The position numbers and the translations under genes were made by a program. The notes under the pieces were generated by a model that was not told where the DNA came from, searched no databases, and worked only from the letters and a program-made list of their open reading frames with translations. Of a stretch of 64,000 nucleotides of DNA, positions 42,984-53,640 are shown in pieces. The DNA comes from Isoetes taiwanensis (lineage: Eukaryota > Streptophyta > Lycopodiopsida > Isoetales > Isoetaceae). How positions within the stretch are numbered: position 1 is the stretch's first letter; every line of letters starts with the position of its first letter. The stretch spans positions 1,335,884 to 1,399,883 of the forward strand of contig JAJEKV010000105.1 of the NCBI GenBank assembly GCA_021234155.1, written 5' to 3'.

Positions 42984-43273
42984 CCACCACTCACACAAGA
43001 TTACGAGAGGCTAATCACGAGAATGACGGATTTGCCCCTCGGGCGATTCTCGTGAGGGGTCATCCTTTTTACTCTAATTTTCAATTTATAAGGTATTTCT
43101 TAGTGTTATAACATGCAAATCTAGTTCCAATCTAAGGACTAAGCTGCCCTGCACTATCAATTTACAATAATTATGCATCTATCTAAGTCAACATGGGTCG
43201 ACCACTCACACAGTGCGCGAGAGACTAATCCGAGAATGACGGATTTGGTCCTGGCGCACTCTGTGAGGGGTCA
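42984..43273 (-). repeat. Two hairpin-forming leader repeats
   Basis: Units at 42,984-43,062 and 43,201-43,273 share the sequence around gaccactcaca, gagaggctaatc, gagaatgacggattt and gtgaggggtca. Each is itself a quasi-palindrome: cactcacacagtgcgc on one side pairs with gcgcactctgtgag on the other around the loop. They are spaced about 215 bp. Three related units lie in the other element at 47,901-48,380. Confidence 0.75.
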
Positions 43274-43474
43274 CACCCTTTTTGGCCATAATTTTTAGGG
43301 TTTTGCTAACAATTCTTACTAACTTAGCATTTTTCTACTTACTGCACTAGAAATTGGAAAAAAAATTTCCCAATTTTTGAGGTTCATGCTTGGGTGGCTA
43401 TTCCCAAGACTGGAAGTCTATTGTTAGTCCTAACAGGGAATGGTCAGTGCTCGATCTTGGTCTACCAAGATCAT

Positions 43475-43486
43475 GCTCTGATACCA
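43475..43486 (-). other. Primer binding site for initiator Met-tRNA
   Basis: TGGTATCAGAGC on the minus strand, one base after the LTR end, complementary to the 3' end of plant initiator Met-tRNA. It primes minus-strand DNA synthesis and fixes the element's orientation. Confidence 0.9.
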
Positions 43487-43487
43487 C

Positions 43488-45018
43488 TGTGACGTCTCCT
43501 GCTTCGTCTACGATGCTCCCATCGTATCCGAAGGCGGAGTTCATCCCCATGGTAGCCAAACTAGCAGGGGCCATCCACCTGACACCAATCCCATGAACGG
43601 GGCCAGCGAGGGAAGAGTGGATGGGTCATTTGCCCGTCTTCCTTCGGGACTGTCCTAGGTGCAGAAGCGTGATTAAACATGAGCACATAATCATCAATAC
43701 ATCAATAAGCTCACCTCGACGGGTGAACACATCATAACATCACATGTACAACAACATCAATAGCATTAACATAGGGAGATCCTACCCAGGGCTCAAACTC
43801 ATAGGGGATCGACAGACAGCTTGGACCTCCAGAAGTCAGTGCACACGGAGTCATGACAATAGATTGGGCTGGCATAAGAACATGGCTGTTAGGTAGTCCA
43901 CTCCATCCGCCCCTCCCGTGCACACTTTGCAGAGTAGGTTGACAAGTATTGGGACCGGACCATAGCCTGCCAGGTACATAGCCAAGAGAGCTACTGCTGG
44001 GTTGCATCTCCCCAGTCCCGACGAGGCAGGAGGAGGAGAGTCACCTCCCCTTCAGGGGCATCCATGCCCATCACAGGTGGCTATAGAGCCACTGCCCTTC
44101 GACTTGAACCTCGTGGAAAGCGACGCATCACCCCAGAGGTATCGAGCTCATGCCTTGCCCACACTCAGTGGCAAACCATTAAGCCTAGCCCAATAAGATC
44201 CCTGGTAGGCTTTACACACCAGAGGGATCACTTAATGATGGGACAAGTCCCCCTTTTTCACCGGTCTAGCCCCTCCACCCACAACCAGGCATCTTGTGCA
44301 CGGGCCGCATTAATTGGGTATTAATGAGGCTATCTATAGGAACATCTGCTACAAAGGCTTTAGGGTCTCTACCCCCCTTCCCAATACACGGGAGAGCATA
44401 GAATGAACACCATAATCATCAAAGAACTGAATTGTAGAATAACATCTAATCTACCTACCTACACATCCAAAGTTAGGTTCTTTTGTTACGGCTTATGATC
44501 TCGGGATCTATAAGGCCTCTAAGGCTGAACTAACATGCTAAACTGGCTCATTGCCAAGCTAAAAGGCGGCTTTGCACAACAGAATGACTATTTACCTGGT
44601 GCGACGACATGCTCCATCCTCGAATCGCCCATGCTTCATCCTCAAGAAGACTTCTTCTTCTTTGGAAGATTTGTTGTGCAAGGGCTGCTTTTTAGAGCCC
44701 GCAATGCTAACTAGAGTCTTGGCTTGGCGAAAATGGATCCGGGAAACCCTAATTGCGAAAAAGAAAGAAGGGTTTAGGGTTTAAGGGGGAAGCCCTTAAA
44801 TAGAAACCCTTAGGGTTAGGTTAACATTGGCCAAATGGGGTTTTGCCATTTGGCATGGGGTTTATAGTTGCATATGTTTATTAAACATGCACAACTTACG
44901 AGGTTGCCCCCTAGGTGCAACCCTTTACGTCTTGCTAGTACTTGTCATGATGACAAGTACGTGTGACGTGGTAGTATAATATACGTATTTGGGGCATATA
45001 TTATATTGGAACGTCACA
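43488..45018 (-). mobile_element. 5' LTR (1,531 bp), minus strand
   Basis: Starts TGTGACGTTCC (45,018) and ends GACGTCACA (43,488), so the ends form a short inverted repeat TGTGACGT...ACGTCACA. Near the start it has the palindrome at 44,938-44,960, then TATTTAAG, a telo-box (AAACCCTAA region near 44,775) and a conserved downstream part. It aligns end to end with 55,887-57,418. Many small frames inside it are not genes. Confidence 0.9.
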
Positions 45019-47900
45019 CACAGAATCCTACATGCCAGTGAACAAGTGGGTCCGGAGAAGTGAACGCTAATTCAAGAAATTTAATTAAAGTCCACGATCT
45101 GTGAGCAGATGTTAAACCTAGTACTATGTATTGTCAAAGTGTTTTGCCTTCCTGCCAAGCATATCATAGCACAAATCGATGATCCCGACAGAGACCCGTA
45201 CTGATGTGTGTAGGAGTCCAGTCAACGTGAACTGACATAGCTTCTGTCCAAAAATGGGATCTTCAATCCATGGTCAAAAACTGACAACGAGGAGGTGCAT
45301 CAAGAGAAGCATATTGGCTATCTTGATCTATAGCAGGATTGTCCAAAGCCTGAAGAGTTGCATTGTGAAATTCCTCAATAAGAGGAGTATTCAATTTTTT
45401 GCAGAGGTTCTTCCTTTTGGATATCACTAGTAGCAACTTGATCTGTTCTCTGGTGTTGCAATGCCAATGGATCAAGTGGAGGGATGCCCACTGTAGCAAC
45501 ACACGAGATATTGGATCTACAGACTGAATTGGAGCAGCTTGAGGAATAGAATAATTCTTCTGACGTGTGACCTTTCTCATACATGGAGAAGACCACCATT
45601 CTTCCAATAGTTCCTGTTTGCAAGCAATATCTTGAGGGCACAAACATTGTTCCTCACTAAGAGCATATGGTGATATAAGCCGAAAACTAGAAGGAGGCAA
45701 AGGGTGCATAAACAAAAAGAAGGCACAATAGCTAGTGCGTAAGTAGATGGAGGACATGATGATACAACAGACATGCAACCCAGGTAGATGGTATATGACA
45801 TGGAATAGAAGCAATTGAGGAGGCCGTGAGACAAACGCCCCGCCTAGATCTATAATAAGCAAGAGACTCAACATTGGGAAACATCTTGGCAATCTCTGGG
45901 TCCATTAGCGGGGCGTGGAACATTCTTACATAACCGATAGAGGAATAGAAACGCCCAATAGGAATCGACACACAAAAATTCGAGGACCATTAACAATAGA
46001 ATGGGTGAGATGCATATCCAACCTACTAGCAATGGCAATCATAAAATCTGAAATTTGCAATTCATGAGGGAAATCCTCCAATGCAAACACCAACAAGGCA
46101 TGCACACTGCATCTGACTTACTAGGCAAAAATCCAGGTGAATAAACATGGGAGAGAAGATAATGTCCCCGAAGAGGATCAATGCCACACTTTGCAAGCCT
46201 ATCAACTGTAAGTGAGGAGTTAAACATAATTAGAAATTCTTGGAAAAGGTCCGACAGAAGAGGAACAATCTCAAACTCAACAAAGACCAAAGGTATGAGG
46301 GACCATAAGGTATAGAGGAGATAATCGGGAATACCCTGAGAACCAAGATAAAAGGATAAAGAATAAAGCAGAAGAAGTGGAACCAAGGAGCAACATGGCA
46401 ACAATGAGGTTTGGTAAAGACAAGCAAACAAGAAATGAATGCCAACCATGAAAAAAGTGAAGAAATAGCATGAGGCCAACAAACCAGTGCAAACAGAGCG
46501 TAACCAAAACTAACGCAACAAAACGGACCAGACGGACTACAAAGCAATGAGGAATCAACCAAAATAATAGATGTGAGCAATGGAACTAAAGAAGCAGAAG
46601 AACCACGTAGGTAAAAGGAAAACTTAGTGACAAACATAGGCTAAACAATAGAAGGCCAGAACACCAGGGTAAGGACACAGAATGATATCTCAAGAAGGAG
46701 CTAATGATGATAACTTGAAAAAGTGATGTTTCAGCAAAGGACAAGAGACACAAGATGACTCCCCATAGCCTGAACATAATTGAAAGCGTGATGAGAACTA
46801 AAAGAAACAAAATGGAGCCATAAGAGATAAACGATGAATAGAACCCACCAAACCGATGAGGCAAATGAATACTAGGGACCAAAGAAGACATAGAACTGGT
46901 GGTGCCAAGAACTAAATAGTAATATAAAAATAATCCTAACAAAGCGAGTGACGAAAATAGACTTTAATAAATCTACTAACCCGGATAAAGACAACTATAA
47001 GGATAAGGAAGCATGAATATCCACTCATAAAAGCCAATAGAACAAGTAAAACTGAAGTCAAGAAGATTAGCAATAAAACTAAGAACAAGGAAAATAAAAC
47101 AACAAAGCCAGATAAGAATAATGAGACTAAAAGAACAAATTCAAAACAAATGAACCCAATCAACCAGCCATGGAGTAGCCATGGAGCAAGTGAAGCAAGA
47201 TGACACAAATATGATTAAAGTCGATAGAAACAGGCCGCTGGACATGGAAGGGCGAGAAGGACAAACTTGACAATTGGAATAAACATATTGAAAGACTCTA
47301 ATAGAAAACACTCCAAGAAGGAAAGTGTCAAATGGTAAACCTTGGAGGAATAAGGGGGAAGTGAGTAAGAAAAAATGTAACACGAACTATAGAAGCAAAT
47401 AGAGTACAAGAGAAGTGTAGGAGTCATAGAAGAACAATCAGGACCATTGGAATCAGGGACTATCTCAAACGAATCAGGGAGAGCATAGATTATTAGAACG
47501 CCCGTCTATAACTCAAGATTCCTTCTGAAGGAAAGATCAAAGACTGGCATGAGACTGCCATTTGGAAAGCCATCAAGAAGCTTCTAAGAAGATCCGGTTT
47601 GTCCGACACCGCTATTTTTCGTATTCAGATCTTTTTTTTTTAATCTATAGCATAGCATCATCAATTAGGGCATGCATTTTCTTTTTTTGTACGCCTCATG
47701 GGGGTTAAAAATCTGCAGCTTGTATGTAGGTGCATTTGAGAAATTGTTTAATTACCGAAAACATACAGTTGGAATTGAGCAAGGTCAACATAGCACAAGT
47801 ACAAACACGATAATGTGTAAAATTGTAAGTATCTAGATTGTATTAAGGATATCTGCATTTGGAATTGCCAAAATTGGAGCAAAACTCAGTGTTTTGGGCT
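45019..47900. other. Purine/pyrimidine-biased stretch of unknown origin
   Basis: From about 46,000 to 47,500 the plus strand is strongly purine-rich with few T runs, and the minus strand correspondingly pyrimidine-rich, giving several long hydrophobic minus frames (for example 46,230-46,637 and 46,586-46,942). Frames change often and no membrane family is recognised. 47,500-47,640 shows a plus-strand phrase KIKDWHETAIWKAIKKLLRR that looks protein-like but is isolated. The 5' LTR expected for the chromovirus is absent here. Confidence 0.5.
45263..45971 (-). pseudogene. Unrecognised protein remnant
   Basis: Two minus frames together look coding: 45,971-45,732 with IGRFYSSIGYVRMFHAPLMD and EIAKMFPNVESLAYYRSR, then, in the 209-codon frame (45,892-45,263), ALSEEQCLCPQDIACKQELL to a natural-looking end QDSQYASLDAPPRC. 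The composition is ordinary, not low complexity, unlike the frames further right. I do not recognise the family; a retroelement capsid or plant transposon-associated domain is possible. Confidence 0.3.
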
Positions 47901-48380
47901 CATCTCACAAAGTGCGCCAGACCAAATCCGTCATTCCTGGATTAGCCTCTCAAGCACCGTGTGAGTGGTCGAATTATTGATCTTTGTCAATACTTGGCCA
48001 AATGTAGAAAGTAAGGGCATAATCCAACCTAACTCACGAGATAAGTAGGATTTGACCCTTAGATTATAGAAATTAAGCCATCCTAGACCCAAACAGAGTC
48101 CCACCCCTCACAGTGCGCCAGACCAAATCCGCCATTTTCTGGATTAGCCTCTCTCAAGACCGTGGTGGAGTGGTCGACCCTCGATCCATGCCAAGAATTG
48201 TCCAAATGAAGAAAGTAAGGGCACAATCCGACCCTAAGTCATCGAGATAAGTAGGATTTGACCCTTGGTTTGCATGTTTTGAGTCATCCTCGACCCAAAT
48301 AGGGCCCCACCCTCACAAAGTGCGCCAGGATCAAATGCCATTTTCGGATTAGCCTCGCCAAGACTGTGGTGAGTGGTCGT
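47901..48380 (+). repeat. Three leader hairpin repeats, about 205-bp spacing
   Basis: Units at 47,901-47,970, 48,103-48,178 and 48,309-48,380 share ctcacaaagtgcgccag, accaaatccg(c/t)cat, ggattagcctct and gtgagtggtcg. Left and right parts of each unit are partly self-complementary. The unit sequence is the complement of the repeats in the inverted element. The middle parts between units (agtaagggca, taagtaggatttgaccctt) are also repeated. Confidence 0.8.
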
Positions 48381-48552
48381 GACAAAATTTGACCTTAACC
48401 GGCCCCAATTTTCCCCAAATTAGATGAAATTTCTTGCAATAGGATCCTTAGAATGCACTCTTTAACCTAGTTTGCCTATGAATTGCATAGCAAAGACCTT
48501 AGAATCATAGATATTCCCCAACCCAAAAATTTCCCAAAATTAGGGTTTTGTC

Positions 48553-48560
48553 TATAAATA
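48553..48560 (+). promoter_or_regulatory. Internal TATA box with adjacent telo-box
   Basis: TATAAATA, with TTAGGGTTT immediately upstream at 48,540-48,548. It lies inside the element, 3' of where the LTR promoter would be, and 110 bp before the first ATG. Confidence 0.6.
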
Positions 48561-48669
48561 GGACCACAACCCTCATTTGCAACCTATTCATTTGCTCCTC
48601 ACTCCAAGGCGATTTTCCACCTCCCAAAGGCTTTCCCATCTGCTTGACATCCCCAAATGCTCAAGTAGC

Positions 48670-50190
48670 ATGGCAACATCTGCAGATTCAGCGATGGTAC
48701 AACATACCACAATTCATGTGGCCGAGGCCGACATCAACTCAAATCCTTCTCAAAAGGAGATTGAGGTAGAAGCAACCATTAATGCCACCCCTATTACCAA
48801 GAGATTATGGCCGAATTCCATGCCAAGATAGGATCTTCTCTAGTAGAACTTCCACCTTGCATAGGATTCTTTTGCTCCAAGCATGGCCCTTCATACAGCT
48901 CTGGAGACATCCCTAAGATAGACAAGTACTTAGAAAACAAGGCTAGCATTGCCTAATTATATGTCAAGACGATAGGAGGAGATATTTCTCTTACACTCGC
49001 AGCCTGTAGCAATCTTCCTATCCCATAGAGCCCAAACCCGATAGGGGAACCATCCGGCCAACCCCTAGACATTGAGCCTATGGCCATGGCAAAGCTAATA
49101 AGAAGAGCATGAAGCCCGAGTACGAGAGGGAGGAGCAGGAGGAAGAGGAGGGACGTGGGTCGGACATTGAAGACATCACTGACGTCGGCCTGGTACAAGA
49201 AAGGCAGCAAGCAGAGCAACAACTCCAGAGCTTTGAAGAGGGGCTGAGAACCACGCAGACAGCTCCACCACTTGGGATAGGCATCACAAGCTTAACCCCA
49301 GTAATCATCCAAGGAGAAGCATACCTGAGCCTCCACGATATCAAGAACCTTTTAGAGTGCAGGGACAGGGGGCTACGGATAGACGAGCTCCTACATCTTC
49401 TACGCCGCCGAACCTCCGATGACTTCATCGAATCGGGACACAGGACTTTCCCATCAAAGATAAGGGAGGCCCGGACATACACCGCCGCATCGGCGGACAT
49501 AGAAGCCTACACCCATCGTGCGAGATGATGGATCAGCAGGAGTTACCTTCAGAGGAGGAGTTCTTAGCAATCCAAGAATGGATGGGAATTAGGGGGAAAT
49601 CAACGAGTGCACTCTTACCCAAAGACTCGGCCGAGCGGCACCGGCACCACCGCGGCATCATCAACTTAGGCAGCATCAACATAGCATCTTCCATGTACAG
49701 CGACTACAGGGAGATGGTAGAAGTACCTGTTGATGAATACTCCAAAAGACATAGGGCTGCATTCAGATCCGGCGAGGAGGCAGGGCACGACAAAGCCCTC
49801 AGGTTCTATCTATCTTTGCTCATTGATGGAAGGATAGCGGTTATACACCGCCAATTCAGCCCACGTGGAGAAGAATGAGTTTTTATGCTCATTGCTCTGT
49901 CAGGATTCGGAAGACATGCTCGCATGACCCCAAACATCGACCATGTCATCCTTGTCAAGAGAACAATAGCATTAAGCATCTTCGACTTCGCGGTCCCTTA
50001 TAGGTGACAGGGCAGGTTGGCAGTTACCGCAGCCTATACATAAGACAGAAGGGTTGAAGACTTGGTGACCGCACTCCAAGGAGGCACGGCCACCAACATC
50101 CTGAACAACTTAGGGCGAACGGTCGGCACAGCCCAAGTGAAGAAATTCTTGGAGGACAACCCAGATTATATCAAAAGACTCCAAGAATAA
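48670..50190 (+). pseudogene. Unrecognised first frame of the chromovirus, 5' of gag
   Basis: Starts MATSADSAMVQHTTIHVAEA and runs, with frame changes, through GSSLVELPPCIGFFCSKHGP, an acidic stretch (49,109-49,528, EYEREEQEEEEGRGSDIEDI), SLHDIKNLLECRDRGLRIDE, then 49,525-49,878 with QQELPSEEEFLAIQEWMGIR, SSMYSDYREMVEVPVDEYSK and GHDKALRFYLSLLIDGRI, and ends NILNNLGRTVGTAQVKKFL up to a stop at 50,188. It is not gag: a separate gag follows. It has its own TATA box and an AT-rich, poly(A)-signal-like region after the stop (aataaaac at 50,186, gaatataaatg at 50,249), so it may have been a separate transcription unit. I do not recognise the family and see no H3 similarity. Confidence 0.5.
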
Positions 50191-50655
50191 AACTTAAAAC
50201 TTTCAATTTTCCATGTCTACTTTTGAATGTAAACATATTATATCCATGAATATAAATGTGATGTTGATCATGTTCTCTTGATATATTTTGTCTCCACAAT
50301 TATATTACTAAACAAACCAATGCAATGACAAAACAAAGAGCTTATTATCAAAGTGTAATCTAATGTGTATGCAAAATTAGAGTACCTAGAAATGTCAAGA
50401 ACAAGGACAACATGAGCAAGAGCATATACCAAAGAAGGCAATTCTAGCCAAGGAACCTCTACCAGAGTTCGAGGCACCAACACCAGAAGCGCAGAAATAT
50501 CCCGTGATAAGGTCGGACATCCACGAGATAAGGGCATTACCGCGTGAGCAAAGAATGAGAGGACCGACCAGATCGTAACGTCCAACTATCCAAAATGCCA
50601 CCGCCGAAAGCAGCCTAAACCAAAGAAGAGAAGCCGGAGAAGGAGGTCACCCAGC

Positions 50656-51360
50656 ATGGACTCCTCCAACTCAAGTTCCGACTCCGACTCCGAGTCTGAC
50701 GAGCAGGAGAATGAGCAACAGGACCGACGGGAGGGTCCCAACCATGATAGGGGCAGGGCAGAAGCCGACTATCAGAAGAAAGTTGACTCGGCACTGAGCA
50801 ATGTATGGAAAGCCATGAAGTTAGAGCAGTTCTCAGGGAATAACAGGTCTGGAATGGAAGCCGAAGCATGGTTAGATGAAATGAGGGAGTATGGGAATGT
50901 TTATAGCATGAAGGACAAGGACAAGGGCAGAGTAGCAACAGCCAACCTTAAGGGAGCAGCCAGGATTTGGTGGAAAGGCTATGCCAAAAGCCATGGGTTA
51001 AGCAGGGATAGTTGCAGGTTCAAGAAGTTTGCCAAGACATTTAAGCGCCATTATGTACCAAGGGAACACAAGTGCCACATGATGCAACAGTTCTACAAGT
51101 TGCAGCAGGGCAATAAAACAGTCCAGAAGTACACCGAAGAGTTCATGAGGCTGAGGCTCTATGTGCTGAAATTGAGTGAAAGACATGCAATAGAGGGGTA
51201 CATTGAAGGCTTGAATGAAGAAATTAGGAAGCTAGTAAGAGCAATAAACCCCAAGACAGTGTCAGAGGCAGAGTCCACGGCAGTGAGCTTACAAGGAACA
51301 GGACCTCAAGAGAGTGGGCCGAGGCATCAGTATTATCAGGACAAAGGGAAGGGTACATGA
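50656..51360 (+). CDS. Chromovirus gag, capsid region
   Basis: A 234-codon open frame. Residues 1-40 are acidic and Ser-rich (SSNSSSDSDSESDEQ). Then KLEQFSGNNRSGMEAEAWLD, ATANLKGAARIWWKGYAKSH, FKKTFKRHYVP-type text and LQQGNKTVQKYTEEFMRLRL follow, the standard order of the Retrotrans_gag domain that forms the virus-like particle. Upstream of the shown ATG another frame (about 50,400-50,575) reads LAKEPLPEFEAPTPEAQKYP, so gag originally began earlier. Downstream, 51,314-51,700 continues in other frames to a degraded C-C-H-C knuckle (CFKASSRG...HNC near 51,570-51,610). Confidence 0.85.
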   Translation: MDSSNSSSDSDSESDEQENEQQDRREGPNHDRGRAEADYQKKVDSALSNVWKAMKLEQFSGNNRSGMEAEAWLDEMREYGNVYSMKDKDKGRVATANLKGAARIWWKGYAKSHGLSRDSCRFKKFAKTFKRHYVPREHKCHMMQQFYKLQQGNKTVQKYTEEFMRLRLYVLKLSERHAIEGYIEGLNEEIRKLVRAINPKTVSEAESTAVSLQGTGPQESGPRHQYYQDKGKGT

Positions 51361-51677
51361 AGATATAGCCCAAGAGCAACGCCTAGCAACTAGCAGAGCT
51401 CAGTACAACACAAACTTCGGGAAGCAAGGCAACGAAAACTTTGGCAAGCAGGATAAGAAACAGGTCAGCTTCAAGGAGCAAGGAGGTGGTTCAAACTACT
51501 CCAAGGCAAGAAAGCAGCTTCTACAAATTCCCCAAGGAGAAGAGGCGAAATGTATTGAAAAGCAGCTTGTGCTTCAAAGCTTCCAGCCGTGGCATCGGAC
51601 ACATAATTGCCCATTCGCTGATGAACGCATAGCTAGCAGAGCTAGATGGGAGACACCCACGGACTTCGACGAAGAAG

Positions 51678-52255
51678 ATGCCCCGACACATCCGTGGTGA
51701 GTGCCACATCTTTGCAGCTATTGACCCCGAGAATGCTGAGAGTCAGTACCAAGTCATTTCGACGACTGGGAAGGTCCAAGCCAAGTCCTTCATAGTGTTG
51801 ATAGATACAGGGAGTACCTACAAGTTTGCCTCGCCAAGGATGGTAGAAATGTTGAAGCTGAAGCCTTTGAAGTCCAAGTCTAGGCCTGTTGTATTAGCAA
51901 GTGGGGCAATCAGACACACAGCAGGGAAGAGGATCAACTTCGACATAGACTTGTCAGCTATCAATGTTGGAATGGGAGCGTATGATGAACATCGGCAAGT
52001 AATGACTTGATCATAGGCATGGAATACCTTGACCGGCCGGAGCCGCGGATTGATTGTGGGAAACGGAAAGTAACCTTAACAACGCCAGAGGGCAAGGTCA
52101 TTGAGATAATAGATAAAGAAGTCATCCCAATCATGCAATGCATGTCTAGTAAGAAGTTACTTAGATGCTTAAAGAAGGAGCAGGTGGCCTATGTCTTTAA
52201 ACCTCGGGTTGACGAAAGTAAGAGACAAAGTAAGAGAAAGAGGCCAAAGCATTGA
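51678..52255 (+). pseudogene. Chromovirus aspartic protease
   Basis: SFIVLIDTGSTYKFAS has the catalytic DTGS at 51,804-51,815. SRPVVLASGAIRHTAGK follows in frame. A frameshift near 52,000 leads to LIIGMEYLDRPEPRIDCGKR, the conserved I-x-G-M-x-(W/Y)-L motif. The enzyme would cleave the gag-pol polyprotein. The region between 52,256 and 52,366 leads to RT with further breaks. Confidence 0.8.
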
Positions 52256-52366
52256 GCAAGCTCCCAAAGCCTATAGCAAAGTTGGTGAAGGAATTCCATG
52301 ATTTGTTCCCGTGATGAGATTAAGCAACTTCCACCTTACAGAGGAGTCGAAAGTGTGAAATAGCAC

Positions 52367-53640
52367 TTGAGCCAAGAACGGGCCAACAAGCAAGGTGCCC
52401 TACAGATGTCAACCTGTGAGTTGACGGAATTGAAGAAGCAATTGCGTTGCCTAGACCTAGGGTTTATAAGACCTAGTGTCTCTCCATTTGAGCCAATACT
52501 CTTCGTGAAGGAGAAAGATGGAAGTCTTAGGATGTGCATTGACTATCGCCAATTGAACAAGCACACCATCACGAACAAATATGCTCGCCTTTGATCGAAT
52601 GATCTCATGGATCAGTTGCAGGGAGCAAAGGTCTTCTCCAAGATAGACTTGAGGTCAGGGTATCACCAGATAAGAATCAAAGAAGAGGGCATCCATAAGT
52701 CTGCCTTCAGAACGAGATATGGCCACTATGATTTCACAGTGATGCCATTTCGTTTGTCCAAAGCTCTAGCAACTTTCATGAGGCTCATGAACGATGTTTT
52801 CCGTGAATTCTTAGATTCTTTCATCATAGTTTTCTTTGATGATATTCTAGTTTACAGTAAATCCCTAGAGGAACGTGTCCAGCACTTGAGAAAGGTGCTT
52901 GAAAAGCTAAGGAGGCATCAACTCTTTGCGAAGTTATCCAAGTGCCACTTCGCAACAGAAAGAGTAGAGTGCTTGGGGCATGTAATCTCAGCGGAAGGGA
53001 TCTCCACCGATCCTGCAAAGATCGAAGCAGTAATTGATTGGCCGGCACCGAAGAACACACATGAAGTGAGGAGCTTCCTCAGCCTAGCAGGGTATTACAG
53101 GAAGTTCGTCAAGAACTTTGCAAAGGTAGCAGCTCCATTGACGGACCTCACCAAAGCAGGAAAGATAAAAGATTGGGCAAGTCATTGGCAAAAGAAGGCC
53201 CATGCAGTATTTGAGACGTTGAAGGAAGCCTTAACGACAGTGCCAGTCTTAGTCTTGCCAGACCCAACCAAAGACAAGCTTGTAGCAACAGACGCTAGCA
53301 GGATAGCAACAGGCGCAGTGCTCATGCAGGAGGAAAGGGTAGTCGCGTATGACTCCAAGAAGATGAATGATGCGGAGCAATGATACCCAACTCATGACCA
53401 AGAGCTCTTGGCCATTGTAAGAGCATTGCAAATTTGGAGACACTATTTGTTGGGAAGGAAGTTCCAACTAGACACAGATCACCAAAGTCTCCAATATATT
53501 TTCACACAACCACTCCTAAATTTGAGGCAAAGGAGGTGGATGGAATTTCTCGAAGAGTATGACTTCGAGATAGTCTACAAGCCAGGCAAGCTGAACGTAG
53601 TCGCGGATGCGCTCTCCAGGAAGCCCTTGAAGACGAGGAC
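52367..53640 (+). pseudogene. Chromovirus reverse transcriptase and RNase H
   Basis: Three open pieces are separated by single stops or shifts. 52,367-52,594: [20 protein letters not shown] and [17 protein letters not shown]. 52,607-53,383: [32 protein letters not shown] and [10 protein letters not shown] (FFDD at 52,832-52,843, catalytic), the thumb and connection [20 protein letters not shown], and RNase H start [17 protein letters not shown]. 53,408-53,640: LAIVRALQIWRHYLLGRKF, TDHQSLQYIFTQ and KLNVVADALSRK, the end of RNase H. Catalytic residues are kept, so decay is by frame damage. Confidence 0.9.

Larger units (their letters stand above)
41540..45018 (-). mobile_element. 5' part of an LTR retrotransposon carrying an H3-like frame
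   Basis: Reading on the minus strand: 5' LTR (45,018-43,488), primer binding site (43,486-43,475), leader with two hairpin repeats (43,273-42,984), internal TATA box (42,877-42,870) and an H3-like frame (42,766-41,540). No gag, pol or second LTR of this copy lies further down within the window. The LTR is the same family as the 3' LTR at 55,887-57,418 but inverted. The element is therefore either truncated after its first frame or interrupted. Confidence 0.7.

Noticed and set aside
46039-47427. Series of hydrophobic minus-strand frames resembling membrane proteins
   Set aside because: Pyrimidine-rich DNA gives Leu, Phe, Ser and Val in any frame; the frames overlap, change often and match no family.
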